Shown one piece after another: positions 48,056 to 57,027 of a DNA stretch of 64,000 nucleotides. Position 1 is the stretch's first letter. Each line of letters begins with the position of its first letter. The position numbers and the translations under genes are program-made. The notes beneath the pieces are model-generated. The model saw only the letters and a program-made list of their open reading frames with translations, did no database searches and was not told the origin of the DNA. The stretch comes from Vagococcus elongatus (GTDB lineage Bacteria; Bacillota; Bacilli; Lactobacillales; Vagococcaceae), in the NCBI RefSeq assembly GCF_003987645.1, contig NZ_NGKA01000012.1:26248-90247 (forward strand), written 5' to 3'.

Positions 48056-48877
48056 CTAAAACATTTTTGAAATCACGAACGTATTTAAAATAATAAACAA
48101 AACGATATGGGCAGGGTAGTAAGCGTAGAAAAAATATTTATTAGGACCTTTACCGCGTTTGCCATTGTATAAGAAAAAGAAAATAAAAAATAGTAACGAT
48201 GGCCAATAGTCTCCGCTAATTCCGTTGTTGATCAAGTCTGGCAGTGCATCTGGCAGAATTATCAGGCCAGCAATCAACCCTTGCAGCCATTTTTTATCTC
48301 TCGTAATATGGAGCAGCAAACCAAACAGGGGAAGGAGTGGCGCCCCTTCAACAACTATCGGTAAAATGCTGTTGAGAATCAAGGAAAATGTAAGTGAAAT
48401 ATCAACAAGAATTATAAACAAAAATGCTGAGGTCAAGATCATTATAATCGCTGCACTAAAACCAAAAACTTTCAGCCATTTTTTTTCAAGGGCAGCAGAT
48501 TTCAGATGATCAAACAAATACATACAAAATACTGCTTGAAAAATACCGCCAAAAATATTGAAAAACATCATTTCTTTCATTCCCTGACTTAATGGCAAAA
48601 AAGCAGTTAAAAGAAATTTTGCCAGTTCCACAATCCAAAAACCAACCATCAGATTACATAAATATCTTTTTTTATTTCGAGTATAAAAGTAACCCTCAGC
48701 ACTCAAGTAGATAAACGTGAATGAAACTGCTGGGCCTGCAATACTAGAAATACGTTCAAGTATGGGAAATTTATCCATGACTCCAAAGAATAAAATACTT
48801 AAATGGTTTAAGGTCATCATGAGGATACCAATCAATTTAATTTGGTTGCCAGTGAGTCCAATATTATTTTTTGTCAA
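48056..48877 (-). CDS. TraX family membrane protein
   Basis: This 273-residue polytopic membrane protein begins LTGNQIKLIGILMMTLNHLS and ends with YAYYPAHIVLF, both typical of the TraX family (acyltransferase-3-like fold). About eight membrane segments are seen. TraX was named for F-plasmid pilin acetylation, but chromosomal homologues in Firmicutes are stand-alone and of unknown substrate. No conjugation genes are nearby, so a conjugative role is not supported. Confidence 0.85.
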   Translation of the reverse strand: MTKNNIGLTGNQIKLIGILMMTLNHLSILFFGVMDKFPILERISSIAGPAVSFTFIYLSAEGYFYTRNKKRYLCNLMVGFWIVELAKFLLTAFLPLSQGMKEMMFFNIFGGIFQAVFCMYLFDHLKSAALEKKWLKVFGFSAAIIMILTSAFLFIILVDISLTFSLILNSILPIVVEGAPLLPLFGLLLHITRDKKWLQGLIAGLIILPDALPDLINNGISGDYWPSLLFFIFFFLYNGKRGKGPNKYFFYAYYPAHIVLFIILNTFVISKMF

Positions 48878-49060
48878 TTTTAAAACCTCTCTTTTCTAAA
48901 AAAAATCCGAAGTTCATTTTAAGGGATTTTTTTTAGTTTTGCAAGTGACAAGATTGTCATGTGGATGTACCCATGACCTTTTTTGTTTAGAAGGATTTTA
49001 AAAAAGGAAACTAATTTTCCGATAACCTGTATTAATTGGTAAAGTTAAACTAGAAGCGAT

Positions 49061-49291
49061 TTAATTTTTGATGGTAGTTATTCTCCAAATATCCATAGGG
49101 AACTTGCTGACTGTCCCATTTTGACGATGGACTGCAATACTCTTTACATCTGGATCGTTTAGATAATCTAGCATATCAATTGCATCAGTGATTTCTATGC
49201 TGCCCTGAGAATTTCTAATAATGACTTTCGTCACATCATCAAATTCCTTGGTGGAGTTGTCAGTCATTTTCAATAACTTAACAAGTGCCAT
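49061..49291 (-). CDS. hypothetical protein (76 aa)
   Basis: A small soluble protein with ATG preceded by GGGGGTGG on the minus strand. It is rich in Asp, Ile and Val, with no membrane segment or cysteine. The sequence alternates beta-like strands (VTKVIIRN, VKSIAVHR). No family is recognised. Confidence 0.55.
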   Translation of the reverse strand: MALVKLLKMTDNSTKEFDDVTKVIIRNSQGSIEITDAIDMLDYLNDPDVKSIAVHRQNGTVSKFPMDIWRITTIKN

Positions 49292-49475
49292 TTTACCACC
49301 CCCTTTTCATAAGAATTATACCAAAAATATTAAAAATGGCCTAAAATTCTTAAATATTGATAAATATGTGTACACTATAAGCTTACGAAAAACATGTTGC
49401 AGTCTTGGTCTGACGAATTTTTATAAAATAGATTGGATGAAAATTATTAATTTATAAGTTGAGGAGTGTGAGCAG

Positions 49476-49649
49476 GTGTTTATAAAATGCTGCTTTATCT
49501 ATGACAAAAAAACATCTAAAGAGCAGGTGGGTAAAGTGGCTGTGGAATATCTAAACTTGCCCATTTTTTTGCTAGTCAAGTCAACTTTAACAAGTAATCA
49601 GTCCATCGATATTTTGAAGCAGAGTGACGAAAAGATCTTTTTCTTATGA
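49476..49649 (+). CDS. possible small protein (57 aa)
   Basis: A GTG-initiated frame with GAGGAG nine bases upstream. It starts FIKCCFIYDKK and contains EYLNLPIFLLVKS. It may be a real small protein or a remnant in this gene-poor stretch. No family is recognised. Confidence 0.25.
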   Translation: MFIKCCFIYDKKTSKEQVGKVAVEYLNLPIFLLVKSTLTSNQSIDILKQSDEKIFFL

Positions 49650-50221
49650 ATTATTTTGCAAGCAGAAGATTTCCAATAATATGAGCCCTGTAAGCAAACA
49701 ATGACAACTATTTTTAGATTATATTCTTTTTTATAAATTATCATGATACAATATATGTATAAGTATTCGTAAATTGTTTATAACGGGTTTAATAAACTTA
49801 TTATAATCTATAGTGTTTTAAATATTTGCGAAAAGAATTCAATTCCCTTATAGATTTTTCGAAAACTGTATTTAATCCGCTGCTATTATTTACCCAATGA
49901 TTTTTCTGTGATGTTCAATTCATCCTAAAAGTTGGTTTGATGGAACAGATGCTCTCTTAACAATTCAAAATCATCAAAGCTCTTTCTTTATGTGGCTGTA
50001 TTATTGGAAACAGATGGGGTAGTTGTTGGACTCAGGTACAAATAAAATCAAGAAGCAGTTTATTGGAACTCCTCCTGAATGAAAGCGCATTCAAAAATGT
50101 TTTAAAGTAATCAAGTCAATGTTTCATTCGTGTAAAGATTATTTTTCTTGAACTACGGGGTTGGTTGGTATTGTCAGTTAGGAACATTTCAAAATTGACC
50201 TAGAGATAAGGAGGATTAAAA
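49650..50221. other. AT-rich intergenic region
   Basis: No gene, promoter or repeat of note is seen before the lipoprotein gene except its AAGGAGG ribosome site. Confidence 0.4.
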
Positions 50222-51868
50222 ATGAAAAGAATGTTAAAAATGGTTGTTTTAGTTATTTCTTTGTCAATATTGACCGCATGTTCATCTAAGGTATCAAAAC
50301 ATGCAGAAGCGATTGAAGATTCTTTTAAAGTTGAAGCCCAGACCAAGGAAACAAAAAGCACTGAAAGTTATACTGAAACTTCCGGTAAAGAGGAGACTGG
50401 TACCAAAACTACAACGAGCAGTTCTGTACCACCATATTTAGATGATGAAGGGTTTGATGAAGAAACTTTGGCCATGCGTGAAAAACTGGTCAAAGAAGGA
50501 AAAATAAAGGAAGATGAATTTATCATACCCGAGTTCGTAAAAAGTATGTTTTTAACATCGGATTTGGTACTGATAGATGACGATTTTTGGAGTGCCGTTG
50601 TTGAAAATATCGACTTCAATAATTTGAAGGAACAACTCAAGCCCCAGTATGAAAAACAAATTGAAGAAGTTAAAAAGAGAAAAAATTTCACGTATGATAT
50701 TACTATCAAGTTTCCAGATATCGAAAAAATAAAAATTTCAAAGTTAGACATCGCCTTGCCTAAAATGACGATTGATTCTTTCTATGATAAAGGGAATGAT
50801 TATGCCGAAACTTATCATAAAAAAGCGATTCAATCTCTTGATGAAAGCTTGCTATCTTTTTTATCTGGCAAAGAAGAGAAACCAATGCAAGAAAAAAAAA
50901 TAACTTTGACAGTCACGGAAAATGAAAAAGAATTCACCGCAAAGATGTCAGAAAAGACATTGGAAACTTTACAAACAATAGTTCAGAGACAGAAAGACGA
51001 ATTTCTGGATACCATAGTGTTAGAAATTCCTGAATATCAGAAATTTGACTTCATAAAGCGGTTAAAGCAAGAGCTTGCGAGCACTTCACCAAATGGGATG
51101 GCTCCGAAAATAATCGAAGTCAAAGAGAAGAAAAAAGAAAAAAAAGAAGTTTTCAACAATTATTACTATCCTGTTAAGCTTGAGTTTGTCACAGACTATA
51201 AAGAAAAACTTCATGATATTGGTGAGAAAGAAAAAAAGAAGTTTAAAGATCAAAAGCAGGGGCAATTTTATCCGGTATCGAAAGACACTGTCGATAGCAA
51301 TTTGAACCTAGCATGTAAGGATACTTCCTTTTCTTATGGTAATGAAAAGGAAGTGAAAATAATCTACTATGAGCACTCTGTCATTTTGCCAAAAGAAGTA
51401 AGTGAAGAGATGGATAAAACTGTCAAAGCTGAATTTGATCAAGTAGTCAAGGATGTCACCGAATATATCGATAAAGAGGTACTGGTAAAACCTCAAGAAA
51501 GACCAGGAACGGGAGTGCTTTCCGGGGCAAATGCCGGTAGTCCCATCACCGTTTTGACTCCCGAAGCTGGTGAAAAAGATTATTTTTTGAAATTCTTGGA
51601 CGGGGCGGGTAATGAGACGCTGACTGCCTATATCCGAAATACAGAAAGTGCCACCATAAATTTACCAGCTGGAACTTATCGTCTGCGTTTTGCTTTGGGG
51701 GATGGCAGTAAATGGTACGGCCCTGAGCATATTTTTGGTCCTGATGGAAGATACTCAGAATCACGAGAGGTGATTACGGTGCAAGGCGGGGTTGGCTATC
51801 AGATGAAACTTTATGGAGTGGCAGACGGCAATCTTCCTATCAAAGGCGTGAACAGCAGTGATTTTTGA
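50222..51868 (+). CDS. large lipoprotein of unknown function with a C-terminal WYG/EHIFGP domain
   Basis: The 548-residue product has a signal peptide with lipobox LTAC (cysteine 20). A Ser/Thr/Glu-rich linker follows (about 25-70). The middle part is lysine- and glutamate-rich and helical, with two similar segments of the KITLTVTENEK / TYDITIKFPD type. The last 110 residues are a compact beta domain with LPAGTYRLRFALGDG, KWYGPEHIFGP and a final DGNL-like turn. I recognise this domain as recurring at the C-terminus of bacterial lipoproteins and zinc-ribbon proteins, without known function. Start ATG follows AAGGAGG. Confidence 0.75.
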   Translation: MKRMLKMVVLVISLSILTACSSKVSKHAEAIEDSFKVEAQTKETKSTESYTETSGKEETGTKTTTSSSVPPYLDDEGFDEETLAMREKLVKEGKIKEDEFIIPEFVKSMFLTSDLVLIDDDFWSAVVENIDFNNLKEQLKPQYEKQIEEVKKRKNFTYDITIKFPDIEKIKISKLDIALPKMTIDSFYDKGNDYAETYHKKAIQSLDESLLSFLSGKEEKPMQEKKITLTVTENEKEFTAKMSEKTLETLQTIVQRQKDEFLDTIVLEIPEYQKFDFIKRLKQELASTSPNGMAPKIIEVKEKKKEKKEVFNNYYYPVKLEFVTDYKEKLHDIGEKEKKKFKDQKQGQFYPVSKDTVDSNLNLACKDTSFSYGNEKEVKIIYYEHSVILPKEVSEEMDKTVKAEFDQVVKDVTEYIDKEVLVKPQERPGTGVLSGANAGSPITVLTPEAGEKDYFLKFLDGAGNETLTAYIRNTESATINLPAGTYRLRFALGDGSKWYGPEHIFGPDGRYSESREVITVQGGVGYQMKLYGVADGNLPIKGVNSSDF

Positions 51869-51956
51869 CCTTAGAACAGGAAAAATTTGATAAAAAATTT
51901 AAAAAAATATTTTGATTTATGTACGTGTCCATTTCAAAACAGCCTCATAAAATCAA

Positions 51957-52015
51957 CTAAAAAACCGATGAGGGAAGCAACCACAGTGTGGCATTGCATT
52001 TCATCGGTTTTTTAG
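51957..52015. terminator. bidirectional terminator between the lipoprotein and M13 peptidase genes
   Basis: Perfect 15-base stem CTAAAAAACCGATGA / TCATCGGTTTTTTAG (51957-51971 / 52001-52015), with an inner hairpin CCACAGTGTGG. T-rich tails are present in both directions. The rest of 51869-52194 shows nothing. Confidence 0.9.
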
Positions 52016-52194
52016 ATTTTTTAACCTTTTGATAACGTTGCATAATAAATTATAAAGTATCAAAATTAGTCGTTACAAGATTTTTATCAGTAAAACACAT
52101 TGGATTGGCCTTGCTCATCTGACCGAAAAGATTTTCTTCCTATGAGACTTGGTCAGTATTTATCTATCATTCAGCTATCGACCAAACCTTATTT

Positions 52195-54213
52195 TTACCA
52201 GACAGATGTTCTCTCTTCAGGTGCAAGATACATGCCGTCTCCTTCTTTTATGCCAAAAGTAGTGTGAAAGTCCTCTAAATTAGTGAGCTGAATATTTGCT
52301 CTTAATTTGCTAGGAGAGTGAGGATCGACCAACAATAGTTCTTGCGAGGTTTCAGGAGAGATTTTTTTACGCCAAATTGCTGCCCAGTTGGTAAAGAACT
52401 CTTCCAAGTTAGGCTCTTTTTCTTTTTTCAAGGCACCCAATGCAATAGAAAGACCGGAAGAATCAGCTATATTTTCGCTGACTGTTAGCTTGCCATTTAC
52501 TTTGCCTCCTGAAAATTCTATACCGTCAAACTGGTCGATTACTGTCTGAGCCTTCTTTTCAAATGCCTCGTAGTCCTCTTTTGTCCACCAATTATGCAAA
52601 TTTCCTTTTTCATCAAATTTTGCGCCATTAGTATCAAAGGCGTGTGACAGTTCGTGTCCAATCACAGCCCCGATACCTCCATAGTTTTTACTTCTGGAAT
52701 GTTCCACATGGTAAAACGGATCTTGTAAAATAGCTGCCGGAAAACAGATAGAGTTAGCTTGAGGGTCGTAGGCAGCATTCACCTCGTGCGCATGTGTTGT
52801 CCATTCCTTTCGATTCGGTCCTTCTGAATAGACTGAAAATTGGCTTTGATTAACAGCTTTTTGAATTGCCATCATATTGTCAAAAGCACTTTTTTCAGTA
52901 TCAATAGACAGATGATCGTAGTATGCAGGCAGATGATCGGGATATCCAATTTGAACCACCATGGTATCCAATTTTTTTATGGCATTTTCTTTTGTTTTTT
53001 CTGACAGCCAGTCAACTTCCTTCAGCCTTTCTGCATAAAGGGAAATCATGTTTTCTGTCATTTGTGTTACATCTTTTTTAGCTTCTTCGCCTAAGTATGT
53101 TTGACCGTAATAGACACCGATAGCTTCTTGAAATAGCTCGCTTGCATTTTCATAAGCTTTTCTTTTTATTTCTTTGTCATAATCATCAGCATTATCTGCA
53201 GCCGCCTCATCGGATTCAGCTTTTGCTATCTCCTCAGACAGATAATCGGAAGACTGTGATGCAAAATCTATATACATCCAATCCTTAACACTTTGCAAGT
53301 TTTCTTCGTTGATAATTAAGTGCATATTTTCTAAAAATTTAGGGTTAGCCACAATAATTGTTTCTGGAACTTCACCGATAATTTCTTCCATAGCTTTACT
53401 AAAATCAATAGTTTTAATAGTCGAATTAACATCGGAGATAGCATAAGGATTGTAATATCCAGCCAAGTCACTTGCTTCTTCACCGGATTTAGTGCTTTGG
53501 GCAATCAGTTTATCGATTTTGAAATAGTTTTTGACCATAGCTGCTGCTTCGTCTTCTGTTTTTCCAATAGTTGTCAACAATCGTGAGTATGATTTTTCAT
53601 ACTCTTTAATTTTTTTCTGTCCTTCTTGATTTCCTTCTTCATAATAGCTTTTATCGGGAAGAAGGATTGAAGGAGAATCAAGCACTAACAGATTTTTTTC
53701 AGAATTTTTCATATCAATTATTATTGAGATATTCATAGGCAAAGGCATACCGCTAATCGTAAACTCACCGATGACATTGCTTAGGTCTTCTAAAGACGAA
53801 ATATTTTCAACTTTTTCTAAATAAGTGAGCAGTGGTGCTGCGCCATCTTTGTTACGTTTATCTACATCTAGCATCATTTGATAAAAATCTAAAAATTGGG
53901 TAGTGCCTTGAGTGGTTGGCTCTAGACTCCCAGCAAGCATTTTATCAAAATCATTTTGCAGTGTTGTTGTAATCTTTTCATCAATTTCTGTAAAAGCACT
54001 GATGGCTTCCACATCATCACCTAACGTAGTTCCTTTTAGCCATTCTTGATTGACATGTTCATAAAAATCATCTTGCAGACGCACAGTTTTCGTGTCTGCG
54101 GTACTACTTGTGTCGCTAGTACCAGTTTGAGATGGTGATGTTTTTCCGCATGAAGAAAAAAGAACCACAATCGCTAATAGTGAAATTAAAGCTGATATTT
54201 TTCTTTTGTACAT
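52195..54213 (-). CDS. M13 family metallopeptidase, lipoprotein (PepO-like)
   Basis: This 672-residue neprilysin-type oligopeptidase carries zinc motif HELSH (His520, Glu521, His524) and the third zinc ligand Glu580 in ENIAD. The N-terminus has a signal peptide with lipobox FSSC (cysteine 22), followed by a Ser/Thr linker, so it is displayed outside the cell, unlike the cytoplasmic PepO of lactococci. The substrate-binding box usually written NAYY reads NSICFPAAILQ here. It probably degrades oligopeptides at the surface. GGAGG precedes the ATG. Confidence 0.92.
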   Translation of the reverse strand: MYKRKISALISLLAIVVLFSSCGKTSPSQTGTSDTSSTADTKTVRLQDDFYEHVNQEWLKGTTLGDDVEAISAFTEIDEKITTTLQNDFDKMLAGSLEPTTQGTTQFLDFYQMMLDVDKRNKDGAAPLLTYLEKVENISSLEDLSNVIGEFTISGMPLPMNISIIIDMKNSEKNLLVLDSPSILLPDKSYYEEGNQEGQKKIKEYEKSYSRLLTTIGKTEDEAAAMVKNYFKIDKLIAQSTKSGEEASDLAGYYNPYAISDVNSTIKTIDFSKAMEEIIGEVPETIIVANPKFLENMHLIINEENLQSVKDWMYIDFASQSSDYLSEEIAKAESDEAAADNADDYDKEIKRKAYENASELFQEAIGVYYGQTYLGEEAKKDVTQMTENMISLYAERLKEVDWLSEKTKENAIKKLDTMVVQIGYPDHLPAYYDHLSIDTEKSAFDNMMAIQKAVNQSQFSVYSEGPNRKEWTTHAHEVNAAYDPQANSICFPAAILQDPFYHVEHSRSKNYGGIGAVIGHELSHAFDTNGAKFDEKGNLHNWWTKEDYEAFEKKAQTVIDQFDGIEFSGGKVNGKLTVSENIADSSGLSIALGALKKEKEPNLEEFFTNWAAIWRKKISPETSQELLLVDPHSPSKLRANIQLTNLEDFHTTFGIKEGDGMYLAPEERTSVW

Positions 54214-54520
54214 TAGAACTCCTCCAAATTATATTCGTTTTTAGAACAAAACTAGTCACATTTATCCAAATGCGATTATATTGTATCATAAACGTGTTTT
54301 TTATAACATTATTAGGTTTATAGTTTTTGTATGTATCAGATGGGGTAATAAACTAAGTATCTCTATATTCTTTCAAATTTTTTTTGAATTTTTATTTTAA
54401 GCTGAGTTATTCATTTTATTTTTAGAGCATTTGATTTATTTTAAAACGCACAGTAATTTTTCCTAATAGAAACTAAATAAAAAACTCTTACGTAAGGCAT
54501 TTAACGTAAGAGCAGATTCT
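54214..54520. other. intergenic region upstream of the M13 peptidase gene
   Basis: AT-rich. A minus-strand TATAAT (about plus 54274-54280) may be the peptidase promoter, without a clear -35. No gene is seen. Confidence 0.4.
54479..54512 (-). terminator. terminator of the 67-aa gene
   Basis: Minus-strand stem CTCTTACGT / ACGTAAGAG (plus 54504-54512 / 54485-54493) followed by TTTTTTATTT. Confidence 0.85.
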
Positions 54521-54724
54521 TTAAAAATAGATATTTGCATCTGGATTTTCTTGTTTGTATTGCCATTTAACAAGGATTTCCCGTATATCTTGTGTTGTTT
54601 CTAACACATCAGCGGAGTTGTTTTTTTGCAAGTTAGTGTTGTCATCGATTGATTTTAAAGTTTCATTCATCTCACGAAGTCTTTCGTCAATTGATTTTAG
54701 CAGCTGAACAATGGTGTCATCCAT
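54521..54724 (-). CDS. small coiled-coil protein (67 aa)
   Basis: The frame is open further upstream, but ATG at plus 54724 with AGGAGG eight bases before it gives MDDTIVQLLKS. The protein is a charged amphipathic helix with heptad-like leucines and isoleucines (LLKSIDERLREMNETLKSID), no membrane segment, and ends NIYF. It has its own terminator. No family is recognised. Confidence 0.6.
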   Translation of the reverse strand: MDDTIVQLLKSIDERLREMNETLKSIDDNTNLQKNNSADVLETTQDIREILVKWQYKQENPDANIYF

Positions 54725-55235
54725 AGTAAAAACCTCCTGTGATTTGATACTCTCATTGTATAACGTTTCTAAAATAAAATAAAATGATTGTATCAAGACA
54801 GGGGAATTTTAAGAATTTTTGGAGAAAATAAAAGAAGGAATTTTACACTTTCATCGGTTGAGAGAAATTGGTCTCATTCTCTACTATAACGGCAAGGTGG
54901 TGGCTAAAATTCTAACATTGGTTATCGACTTAACGGGAGCGTGCCGTAAACTACTGAGCTTGTGGAAATAGAAGAGATGCCTTTATCCTATCATTCTGAT
55001 AATGCCACGCGGATAAGGGTGAAGGTAGTAGGAATCATGGGACAGTAGATATCCAAAAAAATTGTGAAGCTCATGATTGCTGAATAAAATTGCAGAATCA
55101 TCAGCTTTTTAATGTTAATCATTAGAAAACACTTTTTTTTCGTTTTAAGTCAACGAAAATCAGACTTTCGTTGGACGAAATTTCTAGAGGTTATGTATAT
55201 ACTAAAGCAAATGATTAATCACTGGAGGTTGTCTT
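54725..55235. other. intergenic region with a decayed frame and a terminator-like hairpin
   Basis: A short protein-like stretch (about 54957-55048, reading VEIEEMPLSYHSDNATRIRV) has no start and stops early, so it looks like a remnant. A hairpin with AGCT, ATGATT/AATCAT and CTG/CAG pairs (55068-55106) is followed by TTTTT, suggesting that a transcript once ended here. Confidence 0.4.
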
Positions 55236-55889
55236 TTGAAAAATGGGGTGTCGATTCAACTCAGCTGGTGGGAGAGTCTTCTAGATTTATTTATGATTAA
55301 TACTTTAAGTTTGATAGGTTTTGCAATCATTGCTGTTATCATCTTTTGGGTCATCAAAAAAGCCTCTTCCCGTGTCAGCAAACCAAAGCTTGTGTTGTCT
55401 TCTCTAGCACTATTTTATTACTTACTTCTAGCACTAACCAATGTTTTCGGGATTCCAAGTCTTGGCAGTCTGTCCCGTGTCTATCAGTTAGGAGAGCCTA
55501 TTTTTAATCCGAATATTGTACTTGTACCTTTCGCAGACGGCTTCAGCTTAAGTTTCATATTAAATATTATCGCATTTGTGCCGATAGGTTTTTTAGTACC
55601 AATGATCAGTCCAATATTTAATAATATTAAGAAAATGTTTTTATTGGGAACTTTAGTGTCGTTGACCATCGAAATAAGTCAGCTCTTCACCTTATATAGA
55701 GCCACTGATATCAATGACTTTCTCACTAACGTTTTGGGAACTTTGATAGGCTACTACTGCTTTACATTCGTTAACAATCTCTTTTTGAAAGAGAAGCGTA
55801 CGATTGGTAAAGGGACGAACGATCAAACTAAATATTTGCCTCCTGTGATTTTCATTGTTAGCTTTTTCACAGTTTTTCTATTGAATTAA
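55236..55889 (+). CDS. VanZ-like family membrane protein
   Basis: This 217-residue protein has about five membrane spans and the VanZ-like core: NIIAFVPIGFLVP, then EISQLF followed by RATDINDFLTNVLGTLIGY. The start is TTG, seven bases after GGAGG. VanZ itself gives low-level teicoplanin resistance, but most chromosomal VanZ-like proteins have no known role in resistance and none is claimed here. It is convergent with the XRE regulator gene and shares a terminator with it. Confidence 0.85.
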   Translation: MKNGVSIQLSWWESLLDLFMINTLSLIGFAIIAVIIFWVIKKASSRVSKPKLVLSSLALFYYLLLALTNVFGIPSLGSLSRVYQLGEPIFNPNIVLVPFADGFSLSFILNIIAFVPIGFLVPMISPIFNNIKKMFLLGTLVSLTIEISQLFTLYRATDINDFLTNVLGTLIGYYCFTFVNNLFLKEKRTIGKGTNDQTKYLPPVIFIVSFFTVFLLN

Positions 55890-55960
55890 GTATTCTTGCA
55901 GTTCTGCTTGTTGCAGTAATGTACGCAATTTTTTTGCCAATCTAGTTTTAAAATATTCAA

Positions 55961-56007
55961 AAACAGCTGATAAGCATGATGGTGAGCCTCATGCTTATCA
56001 GCTGTTT
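55961..56007. terminator. bidirectional terminator between the VanZ-like and XRE genes
   Basis: Perfect 19-base stem (55961-55979 / 55989-56007) starting AAACAGCTGATAAG, loop of nine bases. Confidence 0.9.
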
Positions 56008-56037
56008 CTTATCTGTTTAGTAGGTGCTTTTTGATAG

Positions 56038-56826
56038 TCACTCCTCCGAGGTGTCTGGAAGCTTTTCGATATCTTCCCACGAAATCAGAAGTTTGGATAT
56101 GTCTTTAACTGAAGGAAATGCCATATCATCCTCCATCATCTGAATGGCTTTTCTTCCTTTCTTTTTATCCATGAGATAAATACTTTTTTCAATATTCGAG
56201 TTGTGCTCCTCAAAAATATTCTCTCTTTGACTCAAGATAACGATTGTACTTTCTTTATTCCCTCCAAACAATTTATATTCCCCTCGTATGTAAACTTCAA
56301 TGCCTTGGTCATCAACATTGTTTCTCAAACCGCTCCGTTTGCTTAAATCAACGAACGGTTTTTCTGTTTTAAAGTGAATAGTCGTTTCCACATCTGCTGG
56401 CAACGTGATGACATCCTCACTCCAAGGGAGAGAAACTGTCTTTTCGGGGAGGATTCTCTTTTCGATGTTAGTCACAGTGATGTCATCATACTCCAAGAAA
56501 GCACCATCCGTGTACATCCCAAAGCCGATGATCGACAGTAAGCTGATGGTGGCAATAGTCAGAAGCACCAGTAAAACTTTAAATATTTTTTTCTTTGCAG
56601 TTTCAAAGGTCAATTCTTTCACAATATCTTCATCATCTTTTAAAAGCGCATCTAAAGAAAGGTCAAAACGATCACTTAGTTTGACGACTTGTTCCAAATC
56701 GGGATAACTTTTTTCGTTTTCCCATTTTGAGATTAGCTGCCGTGAGACAAACAATTCTTTTGCTAAGTCTTCCTGTGTCAACTTTAATTCTGTTCTTTTT
56801 TGCTTGATTATTTTTCCTATATTCAA
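56038..56826 (-). CDS. XRE-family regulator with a membrane segment
   Basis: This 262-residue protein has an N-terminal helix-turn-helix (residues about 7-62, LTQEDLAKELFVSRQLISKWEN), one membrane helix (about 83-105) and an extracellular C-terminal domain of about 155 residues rich in beta strands. This layout, DNA-binding inside and sensor outside, suggests a one-component membrane regulator. The target is unknown; the divergent acyltransferase/GT-C pair is a candidate (inference). Confidence 0.82.
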   Translation of the reverse strand: MNIGKIIKQKRTELKLTQEDLAKELFVSRQLISKWENEKSYPDLEQVVKLSDRFDLSLDALLKDDEDIVKELTFETAKKKIFKVLLVLLTIATISLLSIIGFGMYTDGAFLEYDDITVTNIEKRILPEKTVSLPWSEDVITLPADVETTIHFKTEKPFVDLSKRSGLRNNVDDQGIEVYIRGEYKLFGGNKESTIVILSQRENIFEEHNSNIEKSIYLMDKKKGRKAIQMMEDDMAFPSVKDISKLLISWEDIEKLPDTSEE

Positions 56827-57027
56827 TTCCGATCTCCTTTTAACATTCGTAAGTTAAATAACTAAAAACCTTGTAATAACGGGGATGCAACAAACAGTAA
56901 CAGAGAGAAAATCAGATTGTTTCCTGTGTCATTATTTGTATCAATAGATTTTTTCCAAAGTCATAGTTTGTTTCTTTATTTTTATACAGATGATTTATAC
57001 TATGTGATTCAGAAGAAAGGAGTTTCT

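Noticed and set aside
48056..48877. TraX-like gene considered as evidence of a conjugative element
   Set aside because: No relaxase, coupling protein, type IV secretion or plasmid replication gene is in the window; chromosomal TraX-like proteins are common.
55236..55889. VanZ-like protein considered as a glycopeptide resistance determinant
   Set aside because: No other van genes are present and the VanZ-like family is broad; resistance cannot be inferred.
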